Source: Trichuris trichiura (lineage: Eukaryota; Nematoda; Enoplea; Trichinellida; Trichuridae). Taken from it: a DNA stretch of 64,000 nt. Shown one piece after another: positions 1-12,500 of this stretch (its first letter is position 1; the number at the start of each line of letters is the position of its first letter). The notes beneath the pieces were generated by a model that was not told the DNA's origin, did no database searches, and saw only the letters and a list, made by a program, of their open reading frames with translations. The DNA is taken from NCBI GenBank assembly GCA_037903355.1, contig JBAJFE010000009.1, positions 930,001 through 994,000 of the forward strand, in the 5' to 3' direction. A program made the translations under genes and the position numbers.

Positions 1-1179
1 GCGACTACGCTGGTTTGCCTTTTGTCGACTTTGACCTATCGCTGCCGCTTAAAATTCGCCTTGCATGCTCATTTTACTAAGTGATTGGAAAAGTAGCAGA
101 TTTTAAACTCGCGCATCAAGAATGTGAAGTATCGCGTCTACGTTAATCATTTGGCTCATTTTTGGCGTACTATATTTTCTCCTCTAAAAGAATAAAGAAA
201 GCAGCAGAAATTAGAGAATATTTGTGCGTCATTTACGCTGACCAAATTGTGTTGGCAACCATTTTCACAGTAGGGATGTTTGGCCAAGGTCAGGGAGCCC
301 CAAGGGACCTAAAAATGTAGATTTGCAACTGAATTGATAAATAAGCTCGCGGAAGCCCTAGCGTACGTGAACTGCCCATAAGTTGCTATGTGAAAGGCCC
401 AACAACCAGGAAACTTGTAGCTGCTTTGCGCTAGAGTTTTCTACTTTGAATGACGTCATCATTTGGTTTTCACTGTTGCTTGGGCAGAGAGGGAAGAGCG
501 TCTCGTAGAGAAATGCGGCTGGTGATGGAAAGTGGATCCTGAAGAAAAAGAAAAAACATCGACTAGACTCAAGGCGGAAAACTACATGCCTAGCAGTGGT
601 CAATAACCTGCGTGATCCTAAAAACCAAGAAAGCATGACGTCGTTCTGATAGACAGTCTTATGTCGAAATGGTAAAAGGAAATGTCCCATACGCTCCTAT
701 CGCTCCCTGAGAAGTCTGCAGACATTCTCCCGTCCGATTATCATATTTTCGTTCAATGCGGCATGGCATATCGGAGTAGCGCTTCAGACAACTGACAGAG
801 GTTCAAAATTAGTGGTTTAGCTTCTTCCATTTAAGGCAAAGTTCTTCTGCCACCATGTTATCCATTTGCCGGCAGAAAATTGGCAGAAAGTTATCCTGAG
901 CAAATCACGAGCATTTCACGTTGTCAAGAAGGCAGAAAGCCTTTTCAACCTCGTAATACTTTGTTACTACGATTTGAAACGGTTTTTGTGCAGCAGCTGC
1001 TACAGCTGTAAGGTGTCGAATTTGTAGAGCAAACTATAGTTGAAGTTTTGTTTCGACATAGGAAAGCTTACGCAACCGCGCGGTACTGCTATTCTACAGT
1101 TGATTGTACTTAACGGAAAAGTTGTGATGCTCAAGTTTGTTTTCATACAATTTCTATTTCTGTTTGTTTAGCAATCGGC
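1..1179. other. Gene-free stretch at window start
   Basis: No open frame here has recognisable family similarity or a convincing splice pattern. The longest, on the minus strand at 358-690, has low-complexity composition and no partner exons. A perfect palindromic CRE-like octamer (TGACGTCA) occurs near 450, which could be chance. The stretch probably includes the promoter and 5' UTR of the ePHD gene that starts at 1180. Confidence 0.5.
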
Positions 1180-2396
1180 ATGTCGAACAACGAGTTCTGC
1201 GGATTAAATCTAATAGGGAAGGTCACCGTCGTGGACGCCGCTGAGCTGGCGGATAAAGAGGCCGTCCAACAGAACGGAGTGGCGGAAGCATCTTTTTCAG
1301 CGGTTGAAAAGAGACAAGTCCATAAAAGGCGATCCAAAAAGAAGAAAGAAAAGAAAAGTAGAAAAGCGGATCCTTTTGACGACCTGAAAGCAGAGGAAGC
1401 CGCTATTGAAAAAATAAAGGAGAGGTTTTTACGGCCTCAGTACAATAGGGAAGCGGCTAGAAAGAAGATTAGAAAGAGAACCGTTAAGGAACCTACGATC
1501 GTTGTACATAATGATAATCTTGCCAATACGGAGATATACAATACTGCGGCGTATGAAAAATCAATCAACGCGGTGAAAGGGCTTAATGCTAGATACTTTA
1601 TGAAACCGTCCATCTTAGCCGAAGTCATTCCTATGCCTGAAATCTGTGCGCTATGCCAAGAACCTGCTGGGTACGAAAGCTTAGGCTTTCTATGCGGACC
1701 TTATTATATAAAAATTTCGACTTCGAAACATTGGCCACCTTTTCTTCACGAAAGCTTGAAGCCACGTGATCTTTCAATGGTCTACGAAGCGGGTTTAAAG
1801 TTTCATATACGCTGCATCGCTACTGCGCCATATTTGGAGCGCGTTGACAAGTTCATTATTGGTATCCAAGAACAAATGCCAAAGTATTGGACAAAAGTAA
1901 GTTATTGCTAACGTTTTGCAATTCAATATCTTCCGTCGATCTTTTGTTTCAGTATACGAGCAGAATATGTTAATTAATATGCTAATCTTTTTTCCTATTT
2001 CGAAAGTAGCCTGCTGCTTCACTATGCGAAGCTTGCAAACTCAGAAAAAATTTCAAACCATTAGGATGGAGAAAAATTAAAATAAAAGTAGAAGGAAAGC
2101 AGTAGACTCAGCTTGAGCGGTTCATCAGTTGTTGTCATTTGTTCTTCCTTTAAAAAGTTTCCTGACTGATCTACATTCGCTTTTAGACCTGTTTTATGTG
2201 CGATTGCGTTGGAGCGACGATCTGCTGCAGTGGCAGCTGTGGACGGACGTTTCATTTCCCTTGTGCGGTTAGCTCCGGTACGCTGTTGTTTGCGGTTGCT
2301 TTTGTTAACGTTTTTCGTTTAGGTCATTATGATTTAAATAATTGCATGTTTACATGCGATTCTTGCGCTCCCGGCAAAAACGATTCGCTCAAGTAA
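1180..2396 (+). CDS. Extended PHD (ePHD) zinc-finger protein
   Basis: Three exons (1180-1896, 2187-2277, 2323-2396) join in frame to 293 aa. The first ~130 residues are highly charged with Lys/Arg clusters (about 48-65 and 90-105) that could be nuclear localisation signals. The C-terminal half has the zinc-ligand order of an extended PHD domain: CxxC (CALC), an HxxC (FHIRC), then after the first intron CxxC (CFMC), GATICC, a further Cys, FHFPC and a final CxxC (CDSC). This fold is found in chromatin regulators of the KMT2/PHF6/PHF11 type and reads histone or nucleic acid. I cannot assign an orthologue; outside the finger nothing is recognised. AATAAA signals follow at 2491 and 2531. The second intron is 45 nt and in frame without a stop, so an intron-retaining isoform is possible. 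Confidence 0.72.
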
Positions 2397-4571
2397 TAAG
2401 CTATTTGCTCAAGTTTCAATGGATTCCCGAGACTTACAGTACGCATAAACTGACCACTACCATCGGCTGCTTTTTTCAAATGATTTGCGCAATAAAGTCG
2501 TTAAACTGAATTCTAAATTAGCCATTAACAAATAAAGAAGTTTTTCACTGCTAGATTTTTGGGCCTTTTACATTAAACGCTCTGCGAGTACTGTAGATGG
2601 AACAAAAATCAAGTTGTAATGGTCCAGATCCTACGCTTAAGCTTATAAGCAAAACTTGTTGGCTTTGGTAACTACAAGCACCCCAAATCTAAAGCTAAAA
2701 TCAGCATTCACTTCGCTCTAGGCAGCCTGCAGTTACAAAGACTAACGGAACTTGATTTTAGTTCTACGTACAGTAACCAATTGGCGTCTAACGGAAAAAA
2801 TCCAGATTTTTCTTTCTGCAAATTTTAAATTGCGCAGTGAGTATCCTCATTTGCTATGGTTTCACGTGTTTTGAGTCTTCAATTGAAAAAGCTAGTGCAC
2901 TGTGCATAAAAGATAGTTAAATTCACAGTACAGCTCGTTTCGATTCAATAAAGTGCTTTCCATTTGTACAATGGGTTAAAGATCATTGTTTAGAAGTCAT
3001 ATGTCGACTTAAAGCTTCTGTAAGCAGCAAAATCTCGGTATTAAATATGGTCCTTTTACTGGGCGAATAAAATTAATTCGTCTTAATGCCAAGAGTAGTA
3101 CGGCAGCTAATTTTTTTGTATTGTTCTAATCTAAGTGAAAACTTTGCGAAGAAGAATTTTTTGGCGCTTGCGGGATACGCTCAGGAATGTACAGTACGCT
3201 AAAACGGTGCGCCTGAAATAAAAGGAAAATAAAAATTCCTATTAATGGTTGTCTTCTACAGAACGGGATGAATTTATGCCGTTCAAAATTAAGCCGGAAA
3301 TGAAGTCAGATCAGCCAGTTATGCACTTCACCTGCATTTTAGCTACCATACTGTAACTTCTAGTTCTTATTTCGACAACAGCCAAATGTTTTAGTACGAT
3401 AGTAGAAGCTATATTAGGTAATAGCAGCGTTCAACATTCAGTACACCGGGCGCAGCTTGTCTACAAAAGACGGCAAAGTAAGTTTTTTTCGTTCATTAAA
3501 GAAGCGTTGAACATGACCATTTTGTATGTTTTTTCATTACGGTTGATCTTCGGTTCACGGCTTTGGCCTATTTGGCGTTTCCCTAAGTAAACTTCAACAT
3601 GCCTTACCAGCGAATGGATGAGCAAGACACCCAGTTTTCGGAAACGTTCTTTATATACTTGTTTATGAACCATGAGAGTTCCGGAAGCGGTCTTACTCTA
3701 TCGACTAAATAAATTCAATTTCTTTTTTCGGTTTCGCCTATTTCCAGCTTTCTTTTCTCACTTAAAGAATCATGCGCTTTCTCGCTTACAGCCGGGGCCC
3801 CTCGCGTAAACTGGGATTGCACGTTTTCTCTGCGGATTCTTTCGTTTCGTAATTTTACGCGCTGATGAAGGAACAAGGGATGTTGTAAAAGCTGCTATGT
3901 AATAGCAGTTACACCCGTAATAAAAAATTCATACATTCAGAAAAACTATTGAGTAGGCATTACTTTCACGGTTAGAAATCATGTGCTACGCAGATTTGCA
4001 TGCAAGATTTTAACAGCGCAACATTTCTATTGCCAATCTTCAGTATTTTCATATGGCACTCTTTAGTAAAGAAAAGTTAGCCCTGGACTGGATGCAGGAT
4101 GTTTGGGCCCTATTTTAAACGGAATAAATTTTCACCAAAAGCATAGTACCCCGCGTTTCAATATGATCGTCAGGTTGCCTTGCACCGGTCGTAATCTCCC
4201 GGTTGTTTTCAGCAAACGTATTTCACCAGATTTTGTGGCTGTTTTCTCCAAAACCTATTACTCAGTTCATGAATACGTTATATAATGCGTTCTCGTCTTC
4301 TTCTAACTGGTAGTTTCATGTTAGTAAATGTTAGAGTGTTTTTCAGTAATTTAGCTGATGTAAAAATCTTTAGTCGGAGCGACATAGTCAGAATATCAAC
4401 CTACAACGATTGTGAACATATTCAGAGGTACTCAGAGCTTTATTCTGGAGCGTAAAGCATATTGCAGAATGAACAATGAATTAGCTTAACGTTATTGTAA
4501 ACATCGACAATAAGCTTGAAAAAGTAGAAGTACCGTAGAGAAACTGATCCTTTTCGAGCGATGCTGCTTCG
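2397..4571. other. Intergenic, nothing supported
   Basis: After the 3' UTR and poly(A) signals of the ePHD gene this 2.1 kb is AT-rich. The small open frames present (for example 3461-3673 minus and 4103-4285 plus) have no splice partners or recognisable motifs. I see no RNA gene or clear mobile element. Confidence 0.5.
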
Positions 4572-5843
4572 TCAAAGGTCACTTCGAATGATTTTGAATA
4601 GAACGGAAATTATATTGTCAATGAATGCTTTCGTTTCCGGTGCAGAAAGGTTGCCAATGCAGCTGTCAAACTTCTGAGCATAAAAGTCGGCTGTCACAGA
4701 GCTATCGGAAGCTTCTTTTGCCAAAGCTTCTTCATCCAGCTTTACGTGCTCCTTATTTTCCTCTTCCACTCTGTAAGTCCGTAAAGTAGAAAAATACGCA
4801 ATTACATGTTTAACTCACTTGTCAAGGCATTGTTTTTTTGCATTTGACTTTATCGTTTTTTGCTCCTCGTAACTATTGCTGACTTCTTTTTCAAGACCGC
4901 TCAAACAGTCGTTTATGGCAGCGCGTTGTTCGGCTGTACAAATTGAAAGGTCTTGAAAAGCGATGCCGAGTTTTACAGCCTCTTCCCTGTAATAGGTTGT
5001 ACAACATAGCGACAATAAACTCAAAGAATCGGTCGGACAACTTAAAGAAAATAACTCCTAACCTCCATATGACGTAGCTTATAAATTGACCTAAGCATAG
5101 GTAAGTTCGAATCTTAAATTTCTTTAAACGATACAGATTACTACGTTTAAAAAGTGTCGTATAAAAAAATTATTCATGCGAAGAAGCACCCTACAAGTAA
5201 TCGCTGTTCTCATGCCTATTTTATGTACCGAAGCAAACATACAATTTCGTCTTGTACTCGAGGTTTTCATCGAAATATTTCTTAGCAATATTCACTTCGC
5301 CCGATTCACATTCGTTTGCAGCTTTTGCCAAAGTATTCAATGCCGAATCAGCCATATCATTGCCAATGTTCATAAGACATTGAACGTAATTTTGCGCTGT
5401 TGACTGATCCGCTGCGTTGGATAACTCTTCACAGCCGCTACTAAAAAAATATGTAAATTAATAGTAACACCGTAAAGAGGTAGAACAAAAGTTTTGTAGC
5501 GGATTAGCCGCGTGCAGTTGTCGTCACTGTTGGTCAACAAGCCTTTAATCAAAAATATGACAACACTGAATATATGGATAAGATTTTCGGGATTCCAAGA
5601 TTTTCTAATTCAAAATCCAACTATATCAATAAAGCTGCTTGTAGGACTTTTGATAGATAAAGCATACCTTTGAAAGCATTGAGAAACTTTGTTGAAACAC
5701 GAATCGACCACTGCTTTTGGAATGATAGATTCCAACTCTTGCAAATAGCATTTAAAATAAGGTTTTGAAGTTTCGCAAGGTGTTGTACTAGAAATGGTGG
5801 CAAGCAATACGGTAGTGACGAAAACGTGACTGCGCAACTCCAT
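4572..5843 (-). CDS. Secreted cysteine-rich helical protein
   Basis: At least four minus-strand exons: 5668-5843, 5229-5440, about 4815-4992, and about 4572-4773. The chosen start (5843) gives MELRSHVFVTTVLLATISS, a typical signal peptide, followed by Cys-containing segments of 50-70 residues. The repeated pattern is a Cys, an Ala/Asn/Gln-rich helical stretch and another Cys (CEELSN...NEC; ICTAEQ...QCLDK; DSCIGNL). No transmembrane segment follows, so the product is probably exported. Nematodes carry several expanded families of such helical Cys-rich secreted proteins (DUF19 is one), but I cannot name the family. The join between exons 2 and 3 does not keep phase with the boundaries I chose, so a small exon or another splice site is missing there. 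Confidence 0.55.
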
Positions 5844-7007
5844 CGTATCGGCGTAGCAACAGCGATACAGAAAGTGACGCGTAAGGGCAACACTTATAAA
5901 CTGTTTCAAATTGTCTTGTTAAGACTGGAAACGATTTGGCGTATTGCATTGGCCAAATAAAGCCAACGGAAGTACGCCTTTCGGCATTCATTGTTTTATC
6001 GGGGCTCTCCTATTTCCCGCTCTATTATGTCACGGACAAAAGGTTTATATCATATTTCATAGCAGAATTCCGAACAACCGGAAAACTTTGAAAACTCCAC
6101 GTCAACCCGAGTCAAATGCTATTGAAACGGCCCCATTATGCCAAACGCAATTATACGTTGTTGGAAACTTGATGTCCCCTAAATGATAGCTTATTTAGTT
6201 GCATCACCGATCGCTGTGGTCTAGGTTTTGGCGCTCTTGAATCTTTTTTGAATTTGAACTCTGATGACAAACTCTACATTCAATGAGTCAGCCAACGGAA
6301 CGCCTAGGATCCATCAGTTTATCCATAATATGATAAAGGATAAAACAAGAAGTTTTTCTGTTATCTGAAATACGAAGAAAACAATAATTCTCTTGCAGAA
6401 TGCTGTATAGTTAAGTGCTAGACCTCCGACTGCTAGCAACGACAGCGTACGACCTATTTTTTCGTAAATCTTTATTGTCTGTACGAGTTGGTGACGTAAA
6501 CACTACTTAGAAATGGTGTCATTTGCAAAGCAAAGAGAACTGGTGCCCCTGGTGACGTCACTGAACACGTAGGAGGAAATTTTGATGGCCATGCGCAGGA
6601 CTGCTCATCGGACACATGTAACTTTGACATTATAAATTGAAACCAGAATATCCAGCTCTGACAACAGTCCACAGAGCATTGCAGGTCATCCCTGGCCATA
6701 TCAATACTTTGAAAATATTTTTCCTTTATGGTTCACTTAGTTTAATCTATTGACTCTGGATTCAAAATTAAGTATTAAGCTCTATGGCTCCCATGTGCAT
6801 CCGTAAGTTTAGTTTAATTGCCATAAGGGCATATGCTCAACACCTATGTGAAGATATGCAGCTATTTGTTCCTGTTGGTTGGTTTTTTGAATGACAAAAG
6901 AAAAGACATTGAAACTAAAGCATAGCAGAACTGTTCAGCGTGGAAGTATAGAAATCGTAATGCTATAACTACTGCTGAAGGGTGCCCAGTTTATTGTACA
7001 TTTTGAA
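5844..7007. other. Intergenic, nothing supported
   Basis: The stretch lies between the promoter side of the secreted-protein gene and the 3' end of the carrier gene. Open frames at 5944-6186 (plus) and 6472-6699 (minus) show no family signal. A TGACGTCA octamer occurs near 6551. No repeat of the window's MITE family was seen here. Confidence 0.5.
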
Positions 7008-8225
7008 CTACGAGTGTCTCTCGTAGAGCGGAGTGCACATAACCCGCAATTTCCGCTGGACAGCTTCGTAAGCCAGGAATAGAGCAGCGCTAGCGAAAAA
7101 TGTTCTCACTATTGTAGGAGCCAGCCCGCAATACAAGCCGGCAATACCTAAGAGGAATAATGAATTTTTTAGCAGAATAAAAATGGAATAATTGCATCAC
7201 CTGATTCTCGAATGACCGATGCAAACGTTGTAAGGAAAGATCCGGATCCTTGCACTTGTATTTTCGATTTCACAACATCCGCAGGGAAAATGGACGTCCA
7301 AAAAGCAATACCGGCTAGCCCGCCGCAGAAACATGTAGTTATCCCGTCTAAATGCGATCACGTGCAGTGAAAGAAACTAAAAGCGTTTTGATAACTTATT
7401 TCATCCTTCGTGCCGTCTTCGGGAGTTAATAAATACTTAGCACCTTCGTATGCACCGAAGAAAAAGAAATAACCGGGCACTTCACGAACAGCTGTAGCTG
7501 CGAAACCTCGGAAAAGCCCTCTAAGGCCTTCTTGTCGGATTATGTCTTTTGTCATTAAAAAAGGTCCCCTGAAAGCTGTAACTACGACGGGTGGTAATGC
7601 GACGAACTGGGAGGTAACCTTTGTTCCATCCTTCCATTGGCTATGCCAGACAACTCGCGTTCCGTCTGCAAGCGGCATTTAACTAGTTCCGTTGGGCAGA
7701 GAACACAGGCGGCAAATACGGAAGCTAGAGAACCAGCGCAGGCACTTTCGATTGGATGGAGATTCGCTGGATCGCCGTTTTTTCCAGTTACGGTAGCAAT
7801 CACCTTCTGGCATGCACCGTAAGCGGCAAAAAGAACAGAGTTCTCCGCTACGTTGGCGGTTAATGCTGGCAAAGAACCTTCAAATCAAAAATATGCAGCA
7901 ATTTTAAATGGCCAACAAGTTTAACCTGCGTAAAGACCCTTAATCCTGCCTTGCTTGTACGTTTCCCACAAACAGGTAAACCCATTTTTGTATAAGTGGG
8001 GAAAACTTTGCATTTTCACTTTTACGGTATCTAACGGTTGGCCAGCGTATACCGCAGCTACACCACCTGAAACGGAAAGTAGCGTATAAAGTTAAATAAA
8101 TGTATCACGCTACCCGCTGTTCCAGCTATGAAATCAATGACGCCATCCAAGAGATGCCTCAATCCAAAAGTGCCAGTGCGCATTTCTCTCAGCAGTTCTG
8201 CTTCCACTACTACTTCGGAAGACAT
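7008..8225 (-). CDS. SLC25A15: Mitochondrial ornithine carrier (SLC25A15/ORNT1-like)
   Basis: Six exons (8114-8225, 7926-8066, 7619-7877, 7396-7568, 7201-7347, 7008-7147) sum to 972 nt, giving 323 aa, close to the usual ~300 aa. Mitochondrial-carrier signatures PX[DE]XX[KR] are visible: [11 protein letters not shown] in repeat 1, [11 protein letters not shown] in repeat 2 and [11 protein letters not shown] in repeat 3. The segments [16 protein letters not shown] and [14 protein letters not shown] match the animal ORNT1/ORNT2 subfamily particularly well. The protein exchanges cytosolic ornithine for mitochondrial citrulline or protons across the inner membrane. Start chosen at MSSEVV because it precedes a conserved [11 protein letters not shown] entry helix. 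The 50-nt intron at 7569-7618 was recovered by following the frame. It is divergent from mitofusin, 1.3 kb apart. Substrate assignment rests on subfamily similarity. Confidence 0.9.
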
Positions 8226-9543
8226 GCTAAAACAAGTACAACATAGCAAAATAGGACATCCTCAAAACCATCAAGTCTTCAGCACTTGTAACTACACGAT
8301 AAGCTCGCTGATACGATGTTATGAATAGGAAAGTTATGTGAACCTTTTCAAAACGAAAACTTCTGTAGATACAAGCTTGAGAACAATTCTAAAGTACTAT
8401 AAAGCAACGAATCGCAAGGAAAAACGATAACAACGAAGTGCAGCTATTTTGCAACAATGAACAGTAGTTTACAAGGCAATAAAAAATACTTTTAAAAATA
8501 TGCTAAATCCTAAGCGCCTTTCTGGCAAGCGAAAATATGTTATACGAGTTGCAGCAACTCAGAACGAATACAATTGTTTTACCGTAATCTGATCGGCAAG
8601 GTTTTGCCAAAAGACTTTGTGCTGAACTGAACTTCCAGGAATAATGGCGGTTGCGTAAGGCGCTTGAAGTACATTGCCCGCTGCAGACTTTTATTTTGGC
8701 TTTATGTAGGCTAAGCTGCTCAACATCGCTTCGGTCGTAGCAGCGGCAAGCTCAACTTTTGTATGTATCGAAATTGTCACTTCCTTCTTGTAGCGACTTT
8801 TAGCGAATGGTTGACTTGTTTCCGAAAACTTTCAAAGTCATCACGTTAGTGATACTTGAATAAAAACACTCCAACTTGTAAACAGCCCTACTTGCTTTCA
8901 CTGTAGTAGTTTTCAGTTCGAGATTTATAGAACTTGTTGTTTTACAGTTGGGCTCGCATGGAGTCCTCATAGATATTATGAGCTTTGTTGTCGATCTTTT
9001 TGTAAAAACTGATTCATTTTAGTACTATCGCTTTTCGCGTATCGAGCTTAAGTAAATTTCACTTCTACTTCATTCTTATGTGCTCCTAGTCATTTACTTG
9101 CTTATTATAACGATATATTTCCCTTCGGCACTTTCGACATAATCGATTATTATAGAAGGCCTTATTTCGCGATGTAGCGAACAGGTTGATGTAGCCACGT
9201 ATGCCTGAGTTGTCGTGCGTTTTATTGTTTTTTCCTTTTCAAGAGAATTCTAAGAGAAATGCGTATATTATTCATTTTTTTCTATTACGAGAAGGTTGAC
9301 TATCGAAAATACCAAATTTTGAAAGCTATTTTTATCAATTCCAAATGTATTTCGTTGGCTTCATTTGCTTAGTTGCCCAGTGCTTAGACAGTCGCGTTGC
9401 TTTAGCGAGTTGGAAACAGATGGATGTTAGCTTAACGCCGAATGGGGAAAATGAAGAACCTTACTCGCATCCAAAGTCACCTTCCAGCAACCGACTATGC
9501 GCAGGTAGGTTATTCTTGTTAGCCGTTTGTGCGTTGTGAAGTA
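8226..9543. other. Divergent intergenic region (carrier / mitofusin)
   Basis: This 1.3 kb separates two divergently transcribed genes with mitochondrial products, so it should contain both promoters. No open frame with a family signal was found. The small plus-strand frame at 9345-9539 ends at the mitofusin start and could be 5' UTR or an upstream exon. Confidence 0.4.
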
Positions 9544-12500
9544 ATGGCACCTGTTTGCTCAGCGAATGCTAAGCATTCCGACTTCAGCGATTTTTCATCG
9601 CCTTTGCAAAGATTTGTGGAAGCCAAGGCTAAAATCCAAGATATATACCGTAGGATCGAGCGATGCATAGACAAAATAGTGCTGATATTGGGTGGCAAGC
9701 TTTGCTCCACTCAATATCAGCTGTTCACCGAACCCTCTCATGTTCGGTTGGCATCAGATTTAGAAAGTGCATCGACATGCAGTTCAGTGGAATCGTCCGT
9801 CTTGGCTCATGTTGAAAGTTACAAAGCTGGCGTTTCTCAAATCAACGGAATGCTTTCGCGTGATCATATGAAAGTAGTCTTTTTCGGAAGGTATATCCTA
9901 TTTTTTGAAAAGGTTACGCATTCAACCCTTAACCGTAGGACCAGCAATGGTAAGAGTACAGTGGTAAACGCTATGCTGCATTCCAAGGTACTCCCTTACG
10001 GAATGGGCCATACGACAAGATGTTTTCTACAAGTAGAAGGCAGTTCGAGTGGCCAGAAGTGCTTAGTCAAAGAGGGATCAGAGGATAACATAAGCCTGGA
10101 TGTACTGCAGCCAAATACAGTCTTCTTTTGTCGACATCTCTTTTATTTAAGTCGATTGACAAGATGGCCCATGCTTTCTGTAGTCAAGAAATGGGAGAAG
10201 ACGTACTGTTTCGGGTTCTATGGCCAAAAACGGACTCGCGTCTTTTGCAAAATGAAGTTGTGCTAGTGGATAGGTACGTTAACATCCTTTGCTGACTGCC
10301 TACTCCAATAGAGGTGCTTCAATTTTTCGTTCAGCCCTGGTATCGACGTGACACCTCAATTTGACGAATGGATTGATAAACACTGTCTGGACGCGGATGT
10401 GTTCGTTCTTGTTTGCAATGCGGAAGCAACATTGACAAATGCGGTAAACATTTCAAGAATTCCTTTAAGATAAGTTTACTGTCTCGTCTGATTCCGATTT
10501 GTTTCGGAATGCTCAAACTACCGTAATAAGTGATTGTTGCCAACTTGTATCCCTACTGGCATTTTTCATTGTGTCGAATGTTTAAGGAGAAGAAATTTTT
10601 CCAACGAGTAAAGGCGAAACTTTCGAAACCGAATGTCTTCATCCTGAATAATCGTTGGGATGTTTGCATGATGGAATCGGAAATGGTCGACCAGGTAAGA
10701 CGGAATTGACTGCGCGCGTTATAAAATTAGCATTTTTTTAAAAAAATGCTTAACATTTTGGCGCTGCTCCAACACCTGCGCAAACAGGTTTTACATAAAG
10801 TGTAAAGTTTCCGAAGTGATTTCTATGGGACGCGTAACCTTCCAAGTCTAAGTCCAATTTTAAGAATATATTAATCTGCCTGGAGTTTTTTAAATTAGAA
10901 ACGCGCGGATTAATTGCCGCCGTCGGCGAAAGCTCAATTAGAGCTGGCGATGGAGCTGTTTTCTGTACTCTCTAAGGGCAGAAAGTTCGAAAAGGATAAG
11001 TGATTAGAAGGTACAACAGTTGTACTATAAACTATCATTTACCGTTTTTTCTTATGTTTAAATGTTAGTTTGTCTATTCGCTTCCTTTGAGTTTACATAA
11101 CGTATTTACTCTTTTGCAGATTTTGTCTCCTAGGCGCCCCACCGTCATACTGTAAGTTTGTCAGGCGTCCTGTTTTGCCCTTACCTAAGCCTAAGCTTAA
11201 ACATAAGGTTTATGTCTTAGCTAAATGCGTGTTATGTCGGTTAAAGGCGCGCTTGCCTGAAGGAACCTGCATTTCTCAGACGGTGAGGCGGCTAAGAGAT
11301 AAGATCCCTTTCCAGATTTATTGTACCTTCTAATCACTTGTTCTCATAAGAAAAGAATGCTAACAGTAAGAAGTATTCTAGCTAAGTTTTCCCAATAGCG
11401 ACAATTGATCCGTATGTCTTTGATGACAAATAATACACGCCGCGTTACGATGTGGGTTATTTTTAAAAAATTTGTTTGGAAGTCGTAAAATTACCGTACC
11501 ATTTTGAACCTATAGAAATGCTTAGTAAATAGTTTTGAAAAAGCTGCCTAAAAGGTGGTTCATTTATTTATTTAAACGTAAGAACAAATTGAAAGTTTGC
11601 CGACCGTCATTTTATTGGTTAAGGTAGTGGGACATTTTGACGTCGATGGCGCTATGTGTTATCAATAATATTTATTCGAAGGGATGAGATGGATTCTTTT
11701 TATGTTGACAGTTTGCTTGTTGCTATTTGTCGACGTTCCACGCAATAACGACATTTTTATCAATGCGCTTTTGTTCAGCTGCGTCATCAGCATACAAAAC
11801 GGTGTATGGACTTTCTGGTCGAAGAATTGCAAGTATGCGATGAAGTTGAAGCGAAGAACAGAATTTTCTTCGTATCCGCTCGCGAGGTTTTATGCAGACG
11901 GCTTCAGCGTAAAGGAATAGCATCTCCAAGTTAGAGCGAATACGTTCAGTGGACTGCCATTTGTTGTGCTCTTGCAGGTTTGATGCCAGTTATGAACGGT
12001 GCCGAAGAGCGTTTGGAAGAATTTGAAAACTTCGAGCGTCAATTCGAGGTATAATGCCATTTCCTTCAAACAACATTTTTTACCAGAGTATCAAAAAAGT
12101 TATAAATAAATTCGTGCAATAATTTGCATAATCTTTATTTCTCAGCCTTGAGTCCAAGCTTTAAGTTTTGCTTAATCGGTCGGAACTGGGGTCCTGTTCG
12201 TTATGCGCCCAGCAGTCGTACTGTAAACTGTAAAAATGCAGGTTCCTTTCAGGCAGTCTTGCCGCCCATCCTGTTTTGCTCGCACCTAAGGTTAAGCCAA
12301 ACCATAGGACTTGTGCAAGGGCAAAATAGGATGGTTGGTAAATTTACATTACGACTGACGAGCGCGTAGCGAACAAAAAACGGTGTGAATAAGTTCAAAG
12401 GCCTACCGTATTTTTACTGTTGCGTGTGCTCCCTGAAAATGACTTTCAATTTTTAGCTTTGCATTTCAAAAAGCGCAATTCTCACAAAATTTGATTCTCA

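Noticed and set aside
7637..7822. Plus-strand open frame of 61 codons over the carrier gene
   Set aside because: It is antisense to exon 3 of the SLC25A15-like gene, which has strong family motifs; this frame is a shadow.
10102..10151. A 32-nt intron (10120-10151) in mitofusin
   Set aside because: The donor GTCTTC is poor; using GTACTG at 10102 gives a 50-nt intron, keeps frame and restores alignment to mitofusin ([12 protein letters not shown]).
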